Part shown: piece after piece, positions 52,920 through 60,585 of the stretch
Layout of the letters: every line of letters begins with the position of its first letter
Position numbering within the stretch: position 1 is the stretch's first letter
From: Algibacter miyuki
GTDB taxonomy: Bacteria; Bacteroidota; Bacteroidia; Flavobacteriales; Flavobacteriaceae
Strand: one strand, 5' to 3'
NCBI RefSeq assembly: GCF_042427745.1
Contig: NZ_JBHMFA010000001.1
DNA: 64,000 nt
Position numbers and translations under genes: made by a program
Notes under the pieces: model-generated
What the model was told of the DNA's origin: nothing
The model's database searches: none
Seen by the model: the letters and a program-made list of their open reading frames with translations, nothing else

Positions 52920-53028
52920 GAAAAAGGGAAAATTGTTTGCTGTGAAATTTAACAAACGAGCACTTGATAACGACTAGCTCAAACTATTTTAATAGCACTT
53001 AGATATTTATTATTTAGGTGCTTTTTTT
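52920..53028 (+). ncRNA. Probable small RNA expressed from the ECF-type promoter
   Basis: About 109 bases between a promoter-like element and a strong terminator, with no annotated gene. Hairpin-capable pairs: GTTTG...CAAAC (about 52936-52958), GAGC...GCTC (about 52959-52981) and the terminator. An alternative is a leaderless 19-codon peptide from the ATG at 52918 (MKKGKLFAVKFNKRALDND), but that ATG coincides with the predicted start of transcription. The exact 5' end is inferred. If real, it would belong to the regulon of the sigma factor encoded 1.8 kb away. Confidence 0.55.
52994..53028 (+). terminator. Orphan Rho-independent terminator
   Basis: AGCACTTAGATA / TATTTAGGTGCT (12-bp stem with two G-U pairs) and seven T. 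No plus-strand gene ends here, which points to the small transcript described above. Confidence 0.85.
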
Positions 53029-53304
53029 ATGCGGTTTATTGGTTGTAGGAAAATTTGATGTTGTAAGTGAGTTAGGGGTTTTAAAAAAAGCATATATTTA
53101 TAAAGTTAAATAAGTATATGGATGGGATTTATCTAGAAAAAGTAAGCTTATCCCTCCTTTTTAATTTATTATAGACGAATTATTAATCCATATAATTAAG
53201 TTGGCAACAAGCTGAAAAAACACTTTCGGCACATTTAAAATTTTCCTTAAACACATCAAAATGTAATATTATTTAACTCACAGTTAATTTTTTTACGTTT
53301 TTTC

Positions 53305-53335
53305 TTGTGTAATTGAATTATCCATTCTATATTTG
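53305..53335 (+). promoter_or_regulatory. Promoter of the retron ncRNA and operon
   Basis: TTG (53305-53307), 20 bases, then TATATTTG (53328-53335): a full match to the Bacteroidota TTG-N17-23-TAnnTTTG consensus. Transcription would begin about 53341-53345, 30 bases before the a1 repeat. Confidence 0.75.
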
Positions 53336-53370
53336 CATCATAGTTCTTTGAAAGAGTTTTGAAAATTGAA

Positions 53371-53626
53371 GTAATTAAATTCAAAAACAATTAAAGTGTA
53401 TTAAGTTACACAACCAATTATGGTTCTATTGGCGACAGCACATCCAGTCACACGCGTTAACGCTATTGATGAAATGTTATAAACTGATTTAGGCAACCCC
53501 TAAAAACGTTAGAAGTCATATTCTGAAAAGAGTAATACCAATAACTGCTATTCTATTAAATCTTTTAATAAAGGCAAGAATAATTTTGGGGTGATAATGT
53601 GGGCAACGCATATTGAATTTAATTAC
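53371..53626 (+). ncRNA. Retron ncRNA (msr-msd) bounded by a1/a2 repeats
   Basis: Bounded by a perfect 14-bp inverted repeat: GTAATTAAATTCAA (53371-53384) and TTGAATTTAATTAC (53613-53626), the a1/a2 stem expected of retrons. The msr-like part has stems GTGTA-N6-TACAC (53396-53411), CCAAT-N9-ATTGG (53414-53432) and GCGTTAACGC (53454-53463). The msd-like part has an ACCCC(T)AAAA / TTTTGGGGT stem (53496-53505 with 53584-53592) enclosing smaller hairpins such as TATTAAA-TCT-TTTAATA (53554-53570). Ends are defined by the repeat; the branching G and cDNA length cannot be read with certainty. Confidence 0.75.
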
Positions 53627-53682
53627 GAGCGTATTGTAAATAGGCAAGGGACAATTCCGTCTCTAATTAAATCTATTAAATT

Positions 53683-53928
53683 ATGCGTAGAAGCACAGAT
53701 TATCAAAACATCGATAGCCTTATATTGAATATAAGGGCTATCCTTTCCGAGGACCGTTGTTCATTATCGGAAGAAGAAAAAGTTCAATTAAATAACACTA
53801 TTAGTTATTTAGAAAACTCTAAAAAAGTAGACGTTGAAAAACCTATTGATTGGAGTATTGTTTTTAAAGCAGTTGAAATACTTTTAAAGGTATTTACCAA
53901 CCTTGAAAACTTGAATGATTTTTTTTAA
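53683..53928 (+). CDS. Small retron-associated protein of unknown function (81 aa)
   Basis: 81 residues between the ncRNA and the HTH gene: MRRSTDYQNIDSLILNIRAIL, then a charged helical stretch (LSEEEKVQLNNTISYLENSKK) and a hydrophobic C-terminus (WSIVFKAVEILLKVFTNLENLNDFF), perhaps an amphipathic or membrane-associating helix. No known domain. It is in the same direction with 34 bases to the HTH gene, so part of the operon. It could be the toxic effector or a partner of the HTH protein; neither is shown by the sequence. Confidence 0.6.
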   Translation: MRRSTDYQNIDSLILNIRAILSEDRCSLSEEEKVQLNNTISYLENSKKVDVEKPIDWSIVFKAVEILLKVFTNLENLNDFF

Positions 53929-53962
53929 CTGACACCCCTTAATTTTTTTAAAATCAAATAAT

Positions 53963-54253
53963 ATGGACTTAGGACTTGCAATAAAATCGATTAGAAAACA
54001 AAAAGGTTTAAAACAAAACCAATTTGCTGAGCTTTGCGAAATTACACCTTCGTACTTATCGCAAATAGAGAATAACAATAAGGAACCTAATCTTTCTATT
54101 TTAAAGATTATTTCTAATAACCTTGGAACACCATTACCAATTTTATTCTTTTTATCATTAGATAATGATGATATAAATCCAGAAAAAAAGGAAGCTTTTA
54201 AGATGATTGCACCTTCTATAAAATCATTGGTTAATCAGTTTTTCGCTGTGTAA
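53963..54253 (+). CDS. XRE-family HTH protein of the retron
   Basis: 96 residues. A complete Cro/CI-type helix-turn-helix at about 4-60: LAIKSIRKQKGLKQNQFAELCEITPSYLSQIENNNKEPNLSILKII. The C-terminal 35 residues (LPILFFLSLDNDDINPEKKEAFKMIAPSIKSLVNQFF) are helical. The stop overlaps the RT start (TAATG), so the two are coupled. Retrons with an HTH accessory protein are one of the published retron types (type VI, as I recall). It could be a regulator, an antitoxin or a cDNA-binding sensor. Confidence 0.88.
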   Translation: MDLGLAIKSIRKQKGLKQNQFAELCEITPSYLSQIENNNKEPNLSILKIISNNLGTPLPILFFLSLDNDDINPEKKEAFKMIAPSIKSLVNQFFAV

Positions 54254-55113
54254 TGATTAAATCAACTAAGCATCTCGCCTATTCATTGCAAGTTGATTTC
54301 AAAGAAATTCAATCCATAATACAAAATATAGATAATCATTATCGAGAAAAGATTGTCATAAAATTGGACAAGTTTGGAAAGCCAAAACTTGATAAAAATG
54401 GAATTCCCAAACAAAGAATTATAAATCCGAGTATTAATAGGCTTAAAGTAATTCAAAAAAGAATCCAAAAAAATATACTTTTAAAGATAGAATTACCGCC
54501 TTATGCATTTGGTGCTGTTAAAGGAAAAGACAATGTCGATAATGCTAAACAGCATCAAGGAAAAAAATATAAATTCACAACTGATTTAAAAGATTTTTTT
54601 CCTTCTATTACTAATAAAGCTGTTAATGAAATGTTCGTTAGCCAAGGTTTCTCTTATCAAGTTTCTGGTATTTTAACTAAACTCACTACATTCAAAGGAA
54701 AAATTCCACAAGGAGCACCAACGTCATCTACGCTTGCCAATTTAGTTTTTATGAAAACTGGAGACGTTTTGTATGAATATGCTCAGCAACACAATATGAC
54801 ATTTACATCTTTTGTTGACGATATGACTTTTTCATCTGCAAATGACTTTAAAGCAAAGCTTCCTGAAATATTAGAGATTATTACAGCTGAATATAAAATA
54901 AGCCACAAAAAGACCAATTACTCAAGAAACCCAAATATTACTGGATTGCATCCAATGAACAACCACTTAAAATTACCTAAGTCGTTTATGGATAAATTGG
55001 AATCAACTGAAGAAAGAACACCTGAACAAAATGCAGGTTTATTAATGTATAAAGAGAAGATTTCAAAAGCTAATTACGGAAAAAAGCCAGTTGCCAACAA
55101 AGTACTGTGCTAA
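54253..55113 (+). CDS. Retron-type reverse transcriptase
   Basis: 286 residues. Retron hallmarks are the NAKQH motif (NAxxH, 97-101) and ITGL (the VTG motif, 229-232). RT motifs: DLKDFFPSIT (catalytic Asp111), IPQGAPTSSTLANL (151-164), and the active-site box FVDD (187-190), where retrons normally have YADD. Asp189 and Asp190 are kept. The protein is shorter than typical (300-350) and stops about 55 residues after ITGL, so the thumb/template-recognition end is reduced. The tail PEQNAGLLMYKEKISKANYGKK reads as a natural end; no frameshifted continuation was seen. Expected role: copies the msd to branched cDNA in an anti-phage defence unit. Confidence 0.92.
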   Translation: MIKSTKHLAYSLQVDFKEIQSIIQNIDNHYREKIVIKLDKFGKPKLDKNGIPKQRIINPSINRLKVIQKRIQKNILLKIELPPYAFGAVKGKDNVDNAKQHQGKKYKFTTDLKDFFPSITNKAVNEMFVSQGFSYQVSGILTKLTTFKGKIPQGAPTSSTLANLVFMKTGDVLYEYAQQHNMTFTSFVDDMTFSSANDFKAKLPEILEIITAEYKISHKKTNYSRNPNITGLHPMNNHLKLPKSFMDKLESTEERTPEQNAGLLMYKEKISKANYGKKPVANKVLC

Positions 55114-55274
55114 AAAATAGGTGAAACTCACTAAATTACTCCAACAGTTATTATCGTAAATCAGACTTGACTTGTAATAACAATCGCTGGTTTTTCATTC
55201 TTTTTTCAGTAAAGGCTTTTCTTTTTTGGATAGGTAACGTTTATTGTAAGTTAATTTGTTTATAACTATCCAAG

Positions 55275-55389
55275 CCTCGGCAAACACTCGCGCTAGGGAT
55301 TGAACGGTATGTTTGAAATCCTTTTTGTTTTTCCTTTAAAAACAAAAAGATTGAGTAGTGAAAGCCCGACCCTTTTCGGGTAGCGCCCA
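55275..55389 (-). repeat. Gene-end intergenic repeat, copy D
   Basis: CGCTAGGGATTGAACGG, then ATCCTTTTTGTTTTT, an inverted interior (AAAAACAAAAAGAT), GAAAGCCCGACCC, CGGGTAGCGCCC. This is the same family as copies A-C with more drift in the middle. It faces away from the RT gene: it reads as the gene-end element of a minus-strand gene, but none ends here. The rest of 55114-55477 holds only the trhO promoter region. Confidence 0.75.
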
Positions 55390-55428
55390 AAATAGTGTTG
55401 TTATACTGTTAAGTTATTTTGAAAATAT

Positions 55429-55436
55429 TATCTTTG
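55429..55436 (+). promoter_or_regulatory. -7 box upstream of trhO
   Basis: TATCTTTG matches TAnnTTTG, 41 bases before the trhO ATG; no well-spaced TTG. Confidence 0.55.
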
Positions 55437-55477
55437 TGGCTTAAAATAATTTCTTAACCTTAAAAACTTAGTATAGC

Positions 55478-56554
55478 ATGCAACTGTACAACAAATTAAG
55501 CGCCGAAGAAAGAGCTGAATTAATTGACAACGCAGGAAAAAGTCGATTAACACTTTCTTTTTATCAGTATGCCAAAATTGGCAATCCACAAATTTTTAGA
55601 GATCATTTGTTTTTAACTTGGGACCCGATGGAGGTTTTAGGCAGAATTTACGTGGCCCACGAGGGTATTAACGGACAATTATCTTTACCAGCCGATCGAT
55701 TTAACGAGTTTAAAGCGCATTTGGATACCATAGATTTTTTGAAAGATATTCGATTAAATATTGCCGTAGAGCAGGATAATAAGTCGTTTTTGAAGTTGAA
55801 AGTAAAAGTGCGTAACAAAATAGTTGCCGATGGTTTAAATGATGATACGTTTGATGTGCGTAATATTGGTGTGCATGTAGATGCTGGGAAATTTAATGAT
55901 TTAATTGAAGATGAAAACACCGTTTTGGTGGATATGCGAAACCATTATGAGAGTGAAATTGGGCATTTTAAAAATGCTGTAACACCAGATGTGGATACGT
56001 TTAGAGAATCTTTAGATATTATTGAAGACGATTTAAAAGCGCACAAAGAAGATAAAAATTTAGTGATGTATTGCACTGGCGGAATTCGTTGTGAAAAGGC
56101 GAGTGCGTATTTTAAGCATAAAGGATTTAAAAATGTTTTTCAGTTGGAAGGTGGTATTATTGAATACACGCGCCAAGTGAAGGAGGACAAGCTTGAGAAC
56201 AAGTTTTTAGGTCAAAATTTTGTGTTTGATGAGCGACGTGCTGAGCGTATTAGCGACGATGTTATTGCAAATTGTCACCAATGCGGAACACCATTTGATG
56301 TACATACAAACTGTGCTAACGAGGCTTGCCACTTGCTATTTATACAGTGTGATAATTGTAAAACGGAAATGGATAGTTGTTGTTCTACAGCTTGTAAAGA
56401 AATACACGCTTTGCCTTACGAGGAACAAAAAGAACTTCGCAAAGGACAAGGAAATAGCAACGATATTTTCAAGAAAGGTCGTGCCGATCACTTACCGTAT
56501 AAAAAGGATTTACGCAACATTTTTGATGTTTTGAAACCTCAAAAAGAGGCGTAG
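55478..56554 (+). CDS. trhO: tRNA uridine(34) hydroxylase (rhodanese-related)
   Basis: Oxygen-dependent formation of 5-hydroxyuridine at the tRNA wobble position. N-terminal acylphosphatase-like domain (FYQYAKI ... GRIYVAHEGINGQLS), central rhodanese domain with the active-site Cys in MYCTGGIRCEKAS (near 195), and a C-terminal Cys-rich region (CHQCG, CANEACH, CDNC, CCSTAC) probably binding zinc. 358 residues. Closed by a strong terminator. Confidence 0.95.
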   Translation: MQLYNKLSAEERAELIDNAGKSRLTLSFYQYAKIGNPQIFRDHLFLTWDPMEVLGRIYVAHEGINGQLSLPADRFNEFKAHLDTIDFLKDIRLNIAVEQDNKSFLKLKVKVRNKIVADGLNDDTFDVRNIGVHVDAGKFNDLIEDENTVLVDMRNHYESEIGHFKNAVTPDVDTFRESLDIIEDDLKAHKEDKNLVMYCTGGIRCEKASAYFKHKGFKNVFQLEGGIIEYTRQVKEDKLENKFLGQNFVFDERRAERISDDVIANCHQCGTPFDVHTNCANEACHLLFIQCDNCKTEMDSCCSTACKEIHALPYEEQKELRKGQGNSNDIFKKGRADHLPYKKDLRNIFDVLKPQKEA

Positions 56555-56591
56555 TAAATGGTTTTACTTTGAAATATTAATTCTGAAATAG

Positions 56592-56622
56592 AAAAGCCGC
56601 TCTACAATTAGAGCGGCTTTTT
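56592..56622 (+). terminator. Rho-independent terminator of trhO
   Basis: Perfect stem AAAAGCCGCTCT / AGAGCGGCTTTT, also usable in the reverse direction by the convergent carbonic anhydrase gene. Confidence 0.93.
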
Positions 56623-56649
56623 ATATTCTAAAATTTGATGTTTATGAAA

Positions 56650-57276
56650 TTAATCTAAGTGATAAATTTCCATGATATCTTTTAAGTATTTTTCGAAATC
56701 AATTTTTAAATCGATTAATTTTCCGGTGTGCACATCGAAAACCCAACCGTGAACTTTTAAACCCCTATCGCGGTAAGCCTTTTGTACTGCTGCGGTTTTT
56801 ATCAAGTTTACACATTGTTCTTTTACGTTTAATTCTACTAAGCGATCGTATTTTTCTTCTTCGTCTGTAATAGCGTTAAGCTCATCTTTGTGTATGCGAT
56901 AAACGTCGCGAATATTACGAAGCCAACCATTTAATACGCCTAAATCGGCAGATTGCATGGCTGCTTTTACGCCACCACAGGCATAATGACCACAAACCAC
57001 AACGTGATTTACTTTAAGGTGGGTTACGGCATACTCTACCACGCTCATAGCATTGAAATCAGTACCGGAAACCATGTTTGCAATATTACGATGTACAAAA
57101 ACCTCACCTGGACCTAAGCCCATTAAGTCTTCGGCTGTTACACGGCTATCACTGCAACCAATGTAGAGTAATTCTGGACTTTGCCCTTTTCCTAAGTCGT
57201 CAAAATAGGTTTCAGAAGTGGCTAATTGTCGCTTAATCCAAGCTTCATTATTTTTAAATACATTATCTAAATTCAT
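56650..57276 (-). CDS. Beta-class carbonic anhydrase 1
   Basis: Interconverts CO2 and bicarbonate. Zinc ligands and dyad: CSDSRV (Cys41, Asp43), HYACGG (His97, Cys100). 208 residues, no signal peptide, so cytoplasmic. Lies 48 bases downstream of SulP transporter 1; the pair suggests bicarbonate import linked to CO2/HCO3- balance. Confidence 0.95.
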   Translation of the reverse strand: MNLDNVFKNNEAWIKRQLATSETYFDDLGKGQSPELLYIGCSDSRVTAEDLMGLGPGEVFVHRNIANMVSGTDFNAMSVVEYAVTHLKVNHVVVCGHYACGGVKAAMQSADLGVLNGWLRNIRDVYRIHKDELNAITDEEEKYDRLVELNVKEQCVNLIKTAAVQKAYRDRGLKVHGWVFDVHTGKLIDLKIDFEKYLKDIMEIYHLD

Positions 57277-57324
57277 TGGTAGTAGAAGTGTTGTTTTATT
57301 ATTTTCAGCGGAAGCGAAAATAGG

Positions 57325-59187
57325 TTAATCTGTGTCTTTTAAGTTGTCCTTAACCCATTGGATACAGGATTTAAATGTTTTAAAAATGTGTTCGTTTGGT
57401 ATAAAATCTGGAATAATATCAATACGTTCCATCATGTATCTTGGCTGTTTTAGTAGGCCAACAAACAGGACTTCAATATTATTCTTTTTAAGTTCCTGAA
57501 GCATATCTTCCATAGCATATAAGCCGGACTGATCCATATATTGCATACGGCCAAGGCGTAAAATAACTGTTCGTGCTGTACTTGGAATTTGAAGTGATAA
57601 GGCTTGAAAGTCACTGGTAGAGCCAAAAAACAAAGGACCTTTAAGGTGTTTAATGAAAACTTGATCTTTTAAATCTTGAGGGAAACCAACTTCGTCGTCC
57701 CAGACTTCTTCTTTTAATGTTTTTACATCGGAACGTTCGGCGGTTAAATCACCAATTTTTTTCATGAACATTAAAGATGCAATAATAAGGCCAATACCAA
57801 CAGCATAGATTAAATCCCAAAAAGTTGATAATACTAATACAACAAGCATAATTAATACTTCTGAACTTAGTTTTAAAGGGCCTAATTTGATGTCTTTTGG
57901 TAGACTAGGAATGGCTTTTAAACCTTTATAATCCATAACGCCAATACCAACGGTAACTAAAATACCCGCTAAAACTGCCGCAGGAATTTTGGAAGCTACA
58001 GGGCCAAGGGCTAACATAATCACTAAAAGCATGATACCGGCAATCATTCCAGAGAGTTTTGTTTTTCCACCTGCATTGATGTTTACAACGGTTCTAATGG
58101 TTGCGCCGGCTCCCGGAATGCCTCCAAAAATAGAACCGATAGAATTACCAATACCTTGGCCAATTAATTCTTTGTTTGGCTTGTGTTTGGTTTTTGTCAT
58201 ATTATCGGCAACTACGCTGGTAAGTAAAGAATCTATGGCACCCAATAAGGCTAAAGTTAAAGCTGTAAATATATACGGCGTTATACTTCCAATATTGAAA
58301 TTGGTAAATATTTCAAGATGCGGAATAGGGATACCGCCTGGGATTTCAGAAATTGGGCGGTAAGGTAATCCGAAGCCAAAAGCAACTCCAGAAACCACAA
58401 TTAAGGCAACTAGTGTGCTTGGTATAGATTTGGTAATACGCTTAAAACCGTAAATAATAAATATAGTAGCAAGTGCTAAAGCAAATTCCAACCAATTGAT
58501 GTTTTGTAAGGCACGTGGCATTACTTTTATGGCGCCAACGGTACCAGAAGCTTCTTTTGCGGCTAAGGTTTGAGACTCGTTTAATATTTGTTCTGGAGTA
58601 ATGGCATTGGCTTGTGTAATGGTTTCTTTGAAATTTTCAAGAACCAAAATGCCTTCGCCTGCTTCTTCTTTAAGAATATTTTCAAGAATAACTTCCTCGG
58701 CTAGAGGTTTGAATTGTTCAACAAATTCGGTGTCTTCTTTTGGATAGTATCCAATTGCAGGTAAAATTTGTGTTAGTAATATAATAACACCAATGGCCGT
58801 CATGAAGCCAGAAACTACAGGATAAGGGATGTATCTGATGTATTTTCCGAGTCCTAAAAGGCCTAAACCTACTTGCATTATTCCCGCTAATAAGAAAACG
58901 GTTAAAATGGCTGGCATGGCTTTTTCTACGCTGCCATCGTTTGCTGCAACCATTCCTGCGATAATAACGATACTAACAGCGGTCATCGGGGCGGTTGGTC
59001 CAGAAATTTGTGTACTAGTACCTCCAAAAAGTGCTGCGAAAAAACTAATAAATATTGCGCCATACAGGCCTGCTTCTGGGCCTAAACCTGACGACACTCC
59101 AAATGCTAGTGCAAGTGGTAGTGCAACAATTCCAGCGGTAATTCCTCCAAAGGCATCACCTTTAATGTTTGAAAATAGTTTCTTCAT
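57325..59187 (-). CDS. SulP-family anion transporter 1 (probable bicarbonate), with STAS domain
   Basis: About 620 residues from ATG 59187 (MKKLFSNIKGDAFGGITAGIVALPLALAFGV). The core has many TM segments with the SulP signature QISGPTAPMTAVSI near 60; a C-terminal STAS domain from about 500 carries DQSGLYAMEDML. An inserted loop at about 155-230 (Glu-rich, EEVILENILKEEAGEG) is unusual. Next to beta-carbonic anhydrase 1, as in BicA-like bicarbonate uptake modules; sulfate cannot be excluded. Confidence 0.9.
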   Translation of the reverse strand: MKKLFSNIKGDAFGGITAGIVALPLALAFGVSSGLGPEAGLYGAIFISFFAALFGGTSTQISGPTAPMTAVSIVIIAGMVAANDGSVEKAMPAILTVFLLAGIMQVGLGLLGLGKYIRYIPYPVVSGFMTAIGVIILLTQILPAIGYYPKEDTEFVEQFKPLAEEVILENILKEEAGEGILVLENFKETITQANAITPEQILNESQTLAAKEASGTVGAIKVMPRALQNINWLEFALALATIFIIYGFKRITKSIPSTLVALIVVSGVAFGFGLPYRPISEIPGGIPIPHLEIFTNFNIGSITPYIFTALTLALLGAIDSLLTSVVADNMTKTKHKPNKELIGQGIGNSIGSIFGGIPGAGATIRTVVNINAGGKTKLSGMIAGIMLLVIMLALGPVASKIPAAVLAGILVTVGIGVMDYKGLKAIPSLPKDIKLGPLKLSSEVLIMLVVLVLSTFWDLIYAVGIGLIIASLMFMKKIGDLTAERSDVKTLKEEVWDDEVGFPQDLKDQVFIKHLKGPLFFGSTSDFQALSLQIPSTARTVILRLGRMQYMDQSGLYAMEDMLQELKKNNIEVLFVGLLKQPRYMMERIDIIPDFIPNEHIFKTFKSCIQWVKDNLKDTD

Positions 59188-59254
59188 ATACAAATATTTA
59201 ACTTTGCTCTAAGGTAGCTTAATTTTTAATATCGCAAAAAAGATATCCTTTTTT

Positions 59255-59935
59255 TTAGAAATTCACAAAAGCAATAACATTAATTTGGTCGCGCCCTGTG
59301 GTTTCAAAAAACTGATTCATGTATCCAAGTTCTAATCTTAGCTTTTCAGAAAAGGTATAACCTAGTCCGCCATAAACCCTATTTCTGTCAAATACCGATG
59401 ATTTTGTATTTAAAAAAATCTCGTTGTAAGCTGATAAGTATAATGGGTTTTTTCCATTTTCTTTATACTGAAGCGGTACTTTAATACCTAAAAAATAACG
59501 GAGGCGCAGTTTAAAATCGTCTTCAACAAAGCGTTGTTCAAAACGGTATCGGTGGCTTAAACCTATTTTTCCAATATTTTGTTTTGTTGTGAATTGTTGA
59601 AAAATACGATGCTCGTTAACCGATTCTTTTTCGTCTGTATCTCCAATATAATTTTCCGATAGAATATAGCCGTATCCTAGTAAAATGTTGTTTTTTTCGG
59701 TGATGTTATAGCCTAATCCGGTACGTAAAAGCAGTTGTTCTAAATCGCCAACAGCATTATAATTTCTGTACTGTACTTCGTTATGAATATTCCATTTGCT
59801 ATCCAGTTTCTTGTTGCCGATGTAAATAAGCCAATTGCCTAAATCGCTTTCTTGAGCCTGAGTAAATAATGGTAGCATTAACACTAAAGTTAGTGCTACC
59901 ATATTCAACTTCTTTTTCATCATTTTTTTACACAT
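59255..59935 (-). CDS. DUF2490 outer-membrane beta-barrel-like protein
   Basis: About 226 residues; the start could also be the ATG at 59923 or 59920. Signal peptide (LNMVALTLVLMLPLFTQAQ), then an even beta-strand pattern of DUF2490: LGNWLIYIGNKKLDSKWNIHNEVQYRNY, LLRTGLGYNIT, NILLGYGYI, FEQRFVEDDFKLRLRYF, ending in Phe (VIAFVNF). Probably a small outer-membrane barrel. It lies between carbonic anhydrase 2 (6 bases) and SulP 1 (67 bases), so it may give anions passage through the outer membrane; inferred from position. Confidence 0.82.
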   Translation of the reverse strand: MCKKMMKKKLNMVALTLVLMLPLFTQAQESDLGNWLIYIGNKKLDSKWNIHNEVQYRNYNAVGDLEQLLLRTGLGYNITEKNNILLGYGYILSENYIGDTDEKESVNEHRIFQQFTTKQNIGKIGLSHRYRFEQRFVEDDFKLRLRYFLGIKVPLQYKENGKNPLYLSAYNEIFLNTKSSVFDRNRVYGGLGYTFSEKLRLELGYMNQFFETTGRDQINVIAFVNF

Positions 59936-59941
59936 ATGGGT

Positions 59942-60568
59942 TTAGTAAAAATTTACGGCTCCTGTATTAATATCATACATAGCACCAATAATTTTTATTT
60001 CACCATTTTTTTCCATTTCAGTAAGTATCGGACTTTCAGCATGGATTCTGTCAATAGTTAACTCTACGTTCTTTTTAGATACGCTATCTACGAAATCTAA
60101 ATTTTTAGAGGTTCTTTGGCTTTCATCTTTAGGTTCTGTAACGGCATTAACGGCTGGTGTAATTTTTTCAATTAATTTAGTCAGGTTGCCCATTTCAGCA
60201 TGATCGCAAGCGCCTTTTATTGCACCACAACTAGTGTGTCCTAATACTACAATTAATTTAGTGCCTGCAAGTTTACAAGCAAATTCCATGCTTCCTAAAA
60301 TATCTTCGTTTACAAAGTTTCCTGCAATACGAACGCTAAAAACATCGCCTAATCCTTGGTCAAAAACTAATTCTGCTGAAACTCTAGAATCGATACAACT
60401 TAATATGGTTGCAAACGGAAACTGCCCGTCGCTAGTATCATTAACTTGTTCTAAAAGATTTCTATTCGCTTTTAAATTTCCTTGAAATCTTTGATTTCCT
60501 TCTTTTAAAAAATCGATTGCTTTTTGTGGGGTTAATGTTGCTTGAGTTTCTCTTGTGTGTGCTTTCAT
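59942..60568 (-). CDS. Beta-class carbonic anhydrase 2
   Basis: Zinc ligands CIDSRV (Cys58, Asp60) and GHTSCGA (His111, Cys114). 208 residues, a different subclade from carbonic anhydrase 1 (FDQGLGDVFSVRIAGNFV). Cytoplasmic. Part of a minus-strand run SulP2-Usp-CA2-DUF2490-SulP1-CA1. Confidence 0.95.
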   Translation of the reverse strand: MKAHTRETQATLTPQKAIDFLKEGNQRFQGNLKANRNLLEQVNDTSDGQFPFATILSCIDSRVSAELVFDQGLGDVFSVRIAGNFVNEDILGSMEFACKLAGTKLIVVLGHTSCGAIKGACDHAEMGNLTKLIEKITPAVNAVTEPKDESQRTSKNLDFVDSVSKKNVELTIDRIHAESPILTEMEKNGEIKIIGAMYDINTGAVNFY

Positions 60569-60585
60569 GATATGTTTTTTTAAGG

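Noticed and set aside
53371..53626. CRISPR-like or direct-repeat array in the AT-rich region before the RT
   Set aside because: No regularly spaced direct repeats; the only long match is an inverted repeat, which fits a retron ncRNA.
54253..55113. RT as part of a diversity-generating retroelement or group II intron
   Set aside because: No template/variable repeat pair was noticed, no maturase or endonuclease domain, and the NAxxH and ITG motifs point to a retron.
57989..59212. Two plus-strand ORFs (124 and 127 codons) opposite SulP transporter 1
   Set aside because: Antisense of a transmembrane gene, no start context and no homology seen.
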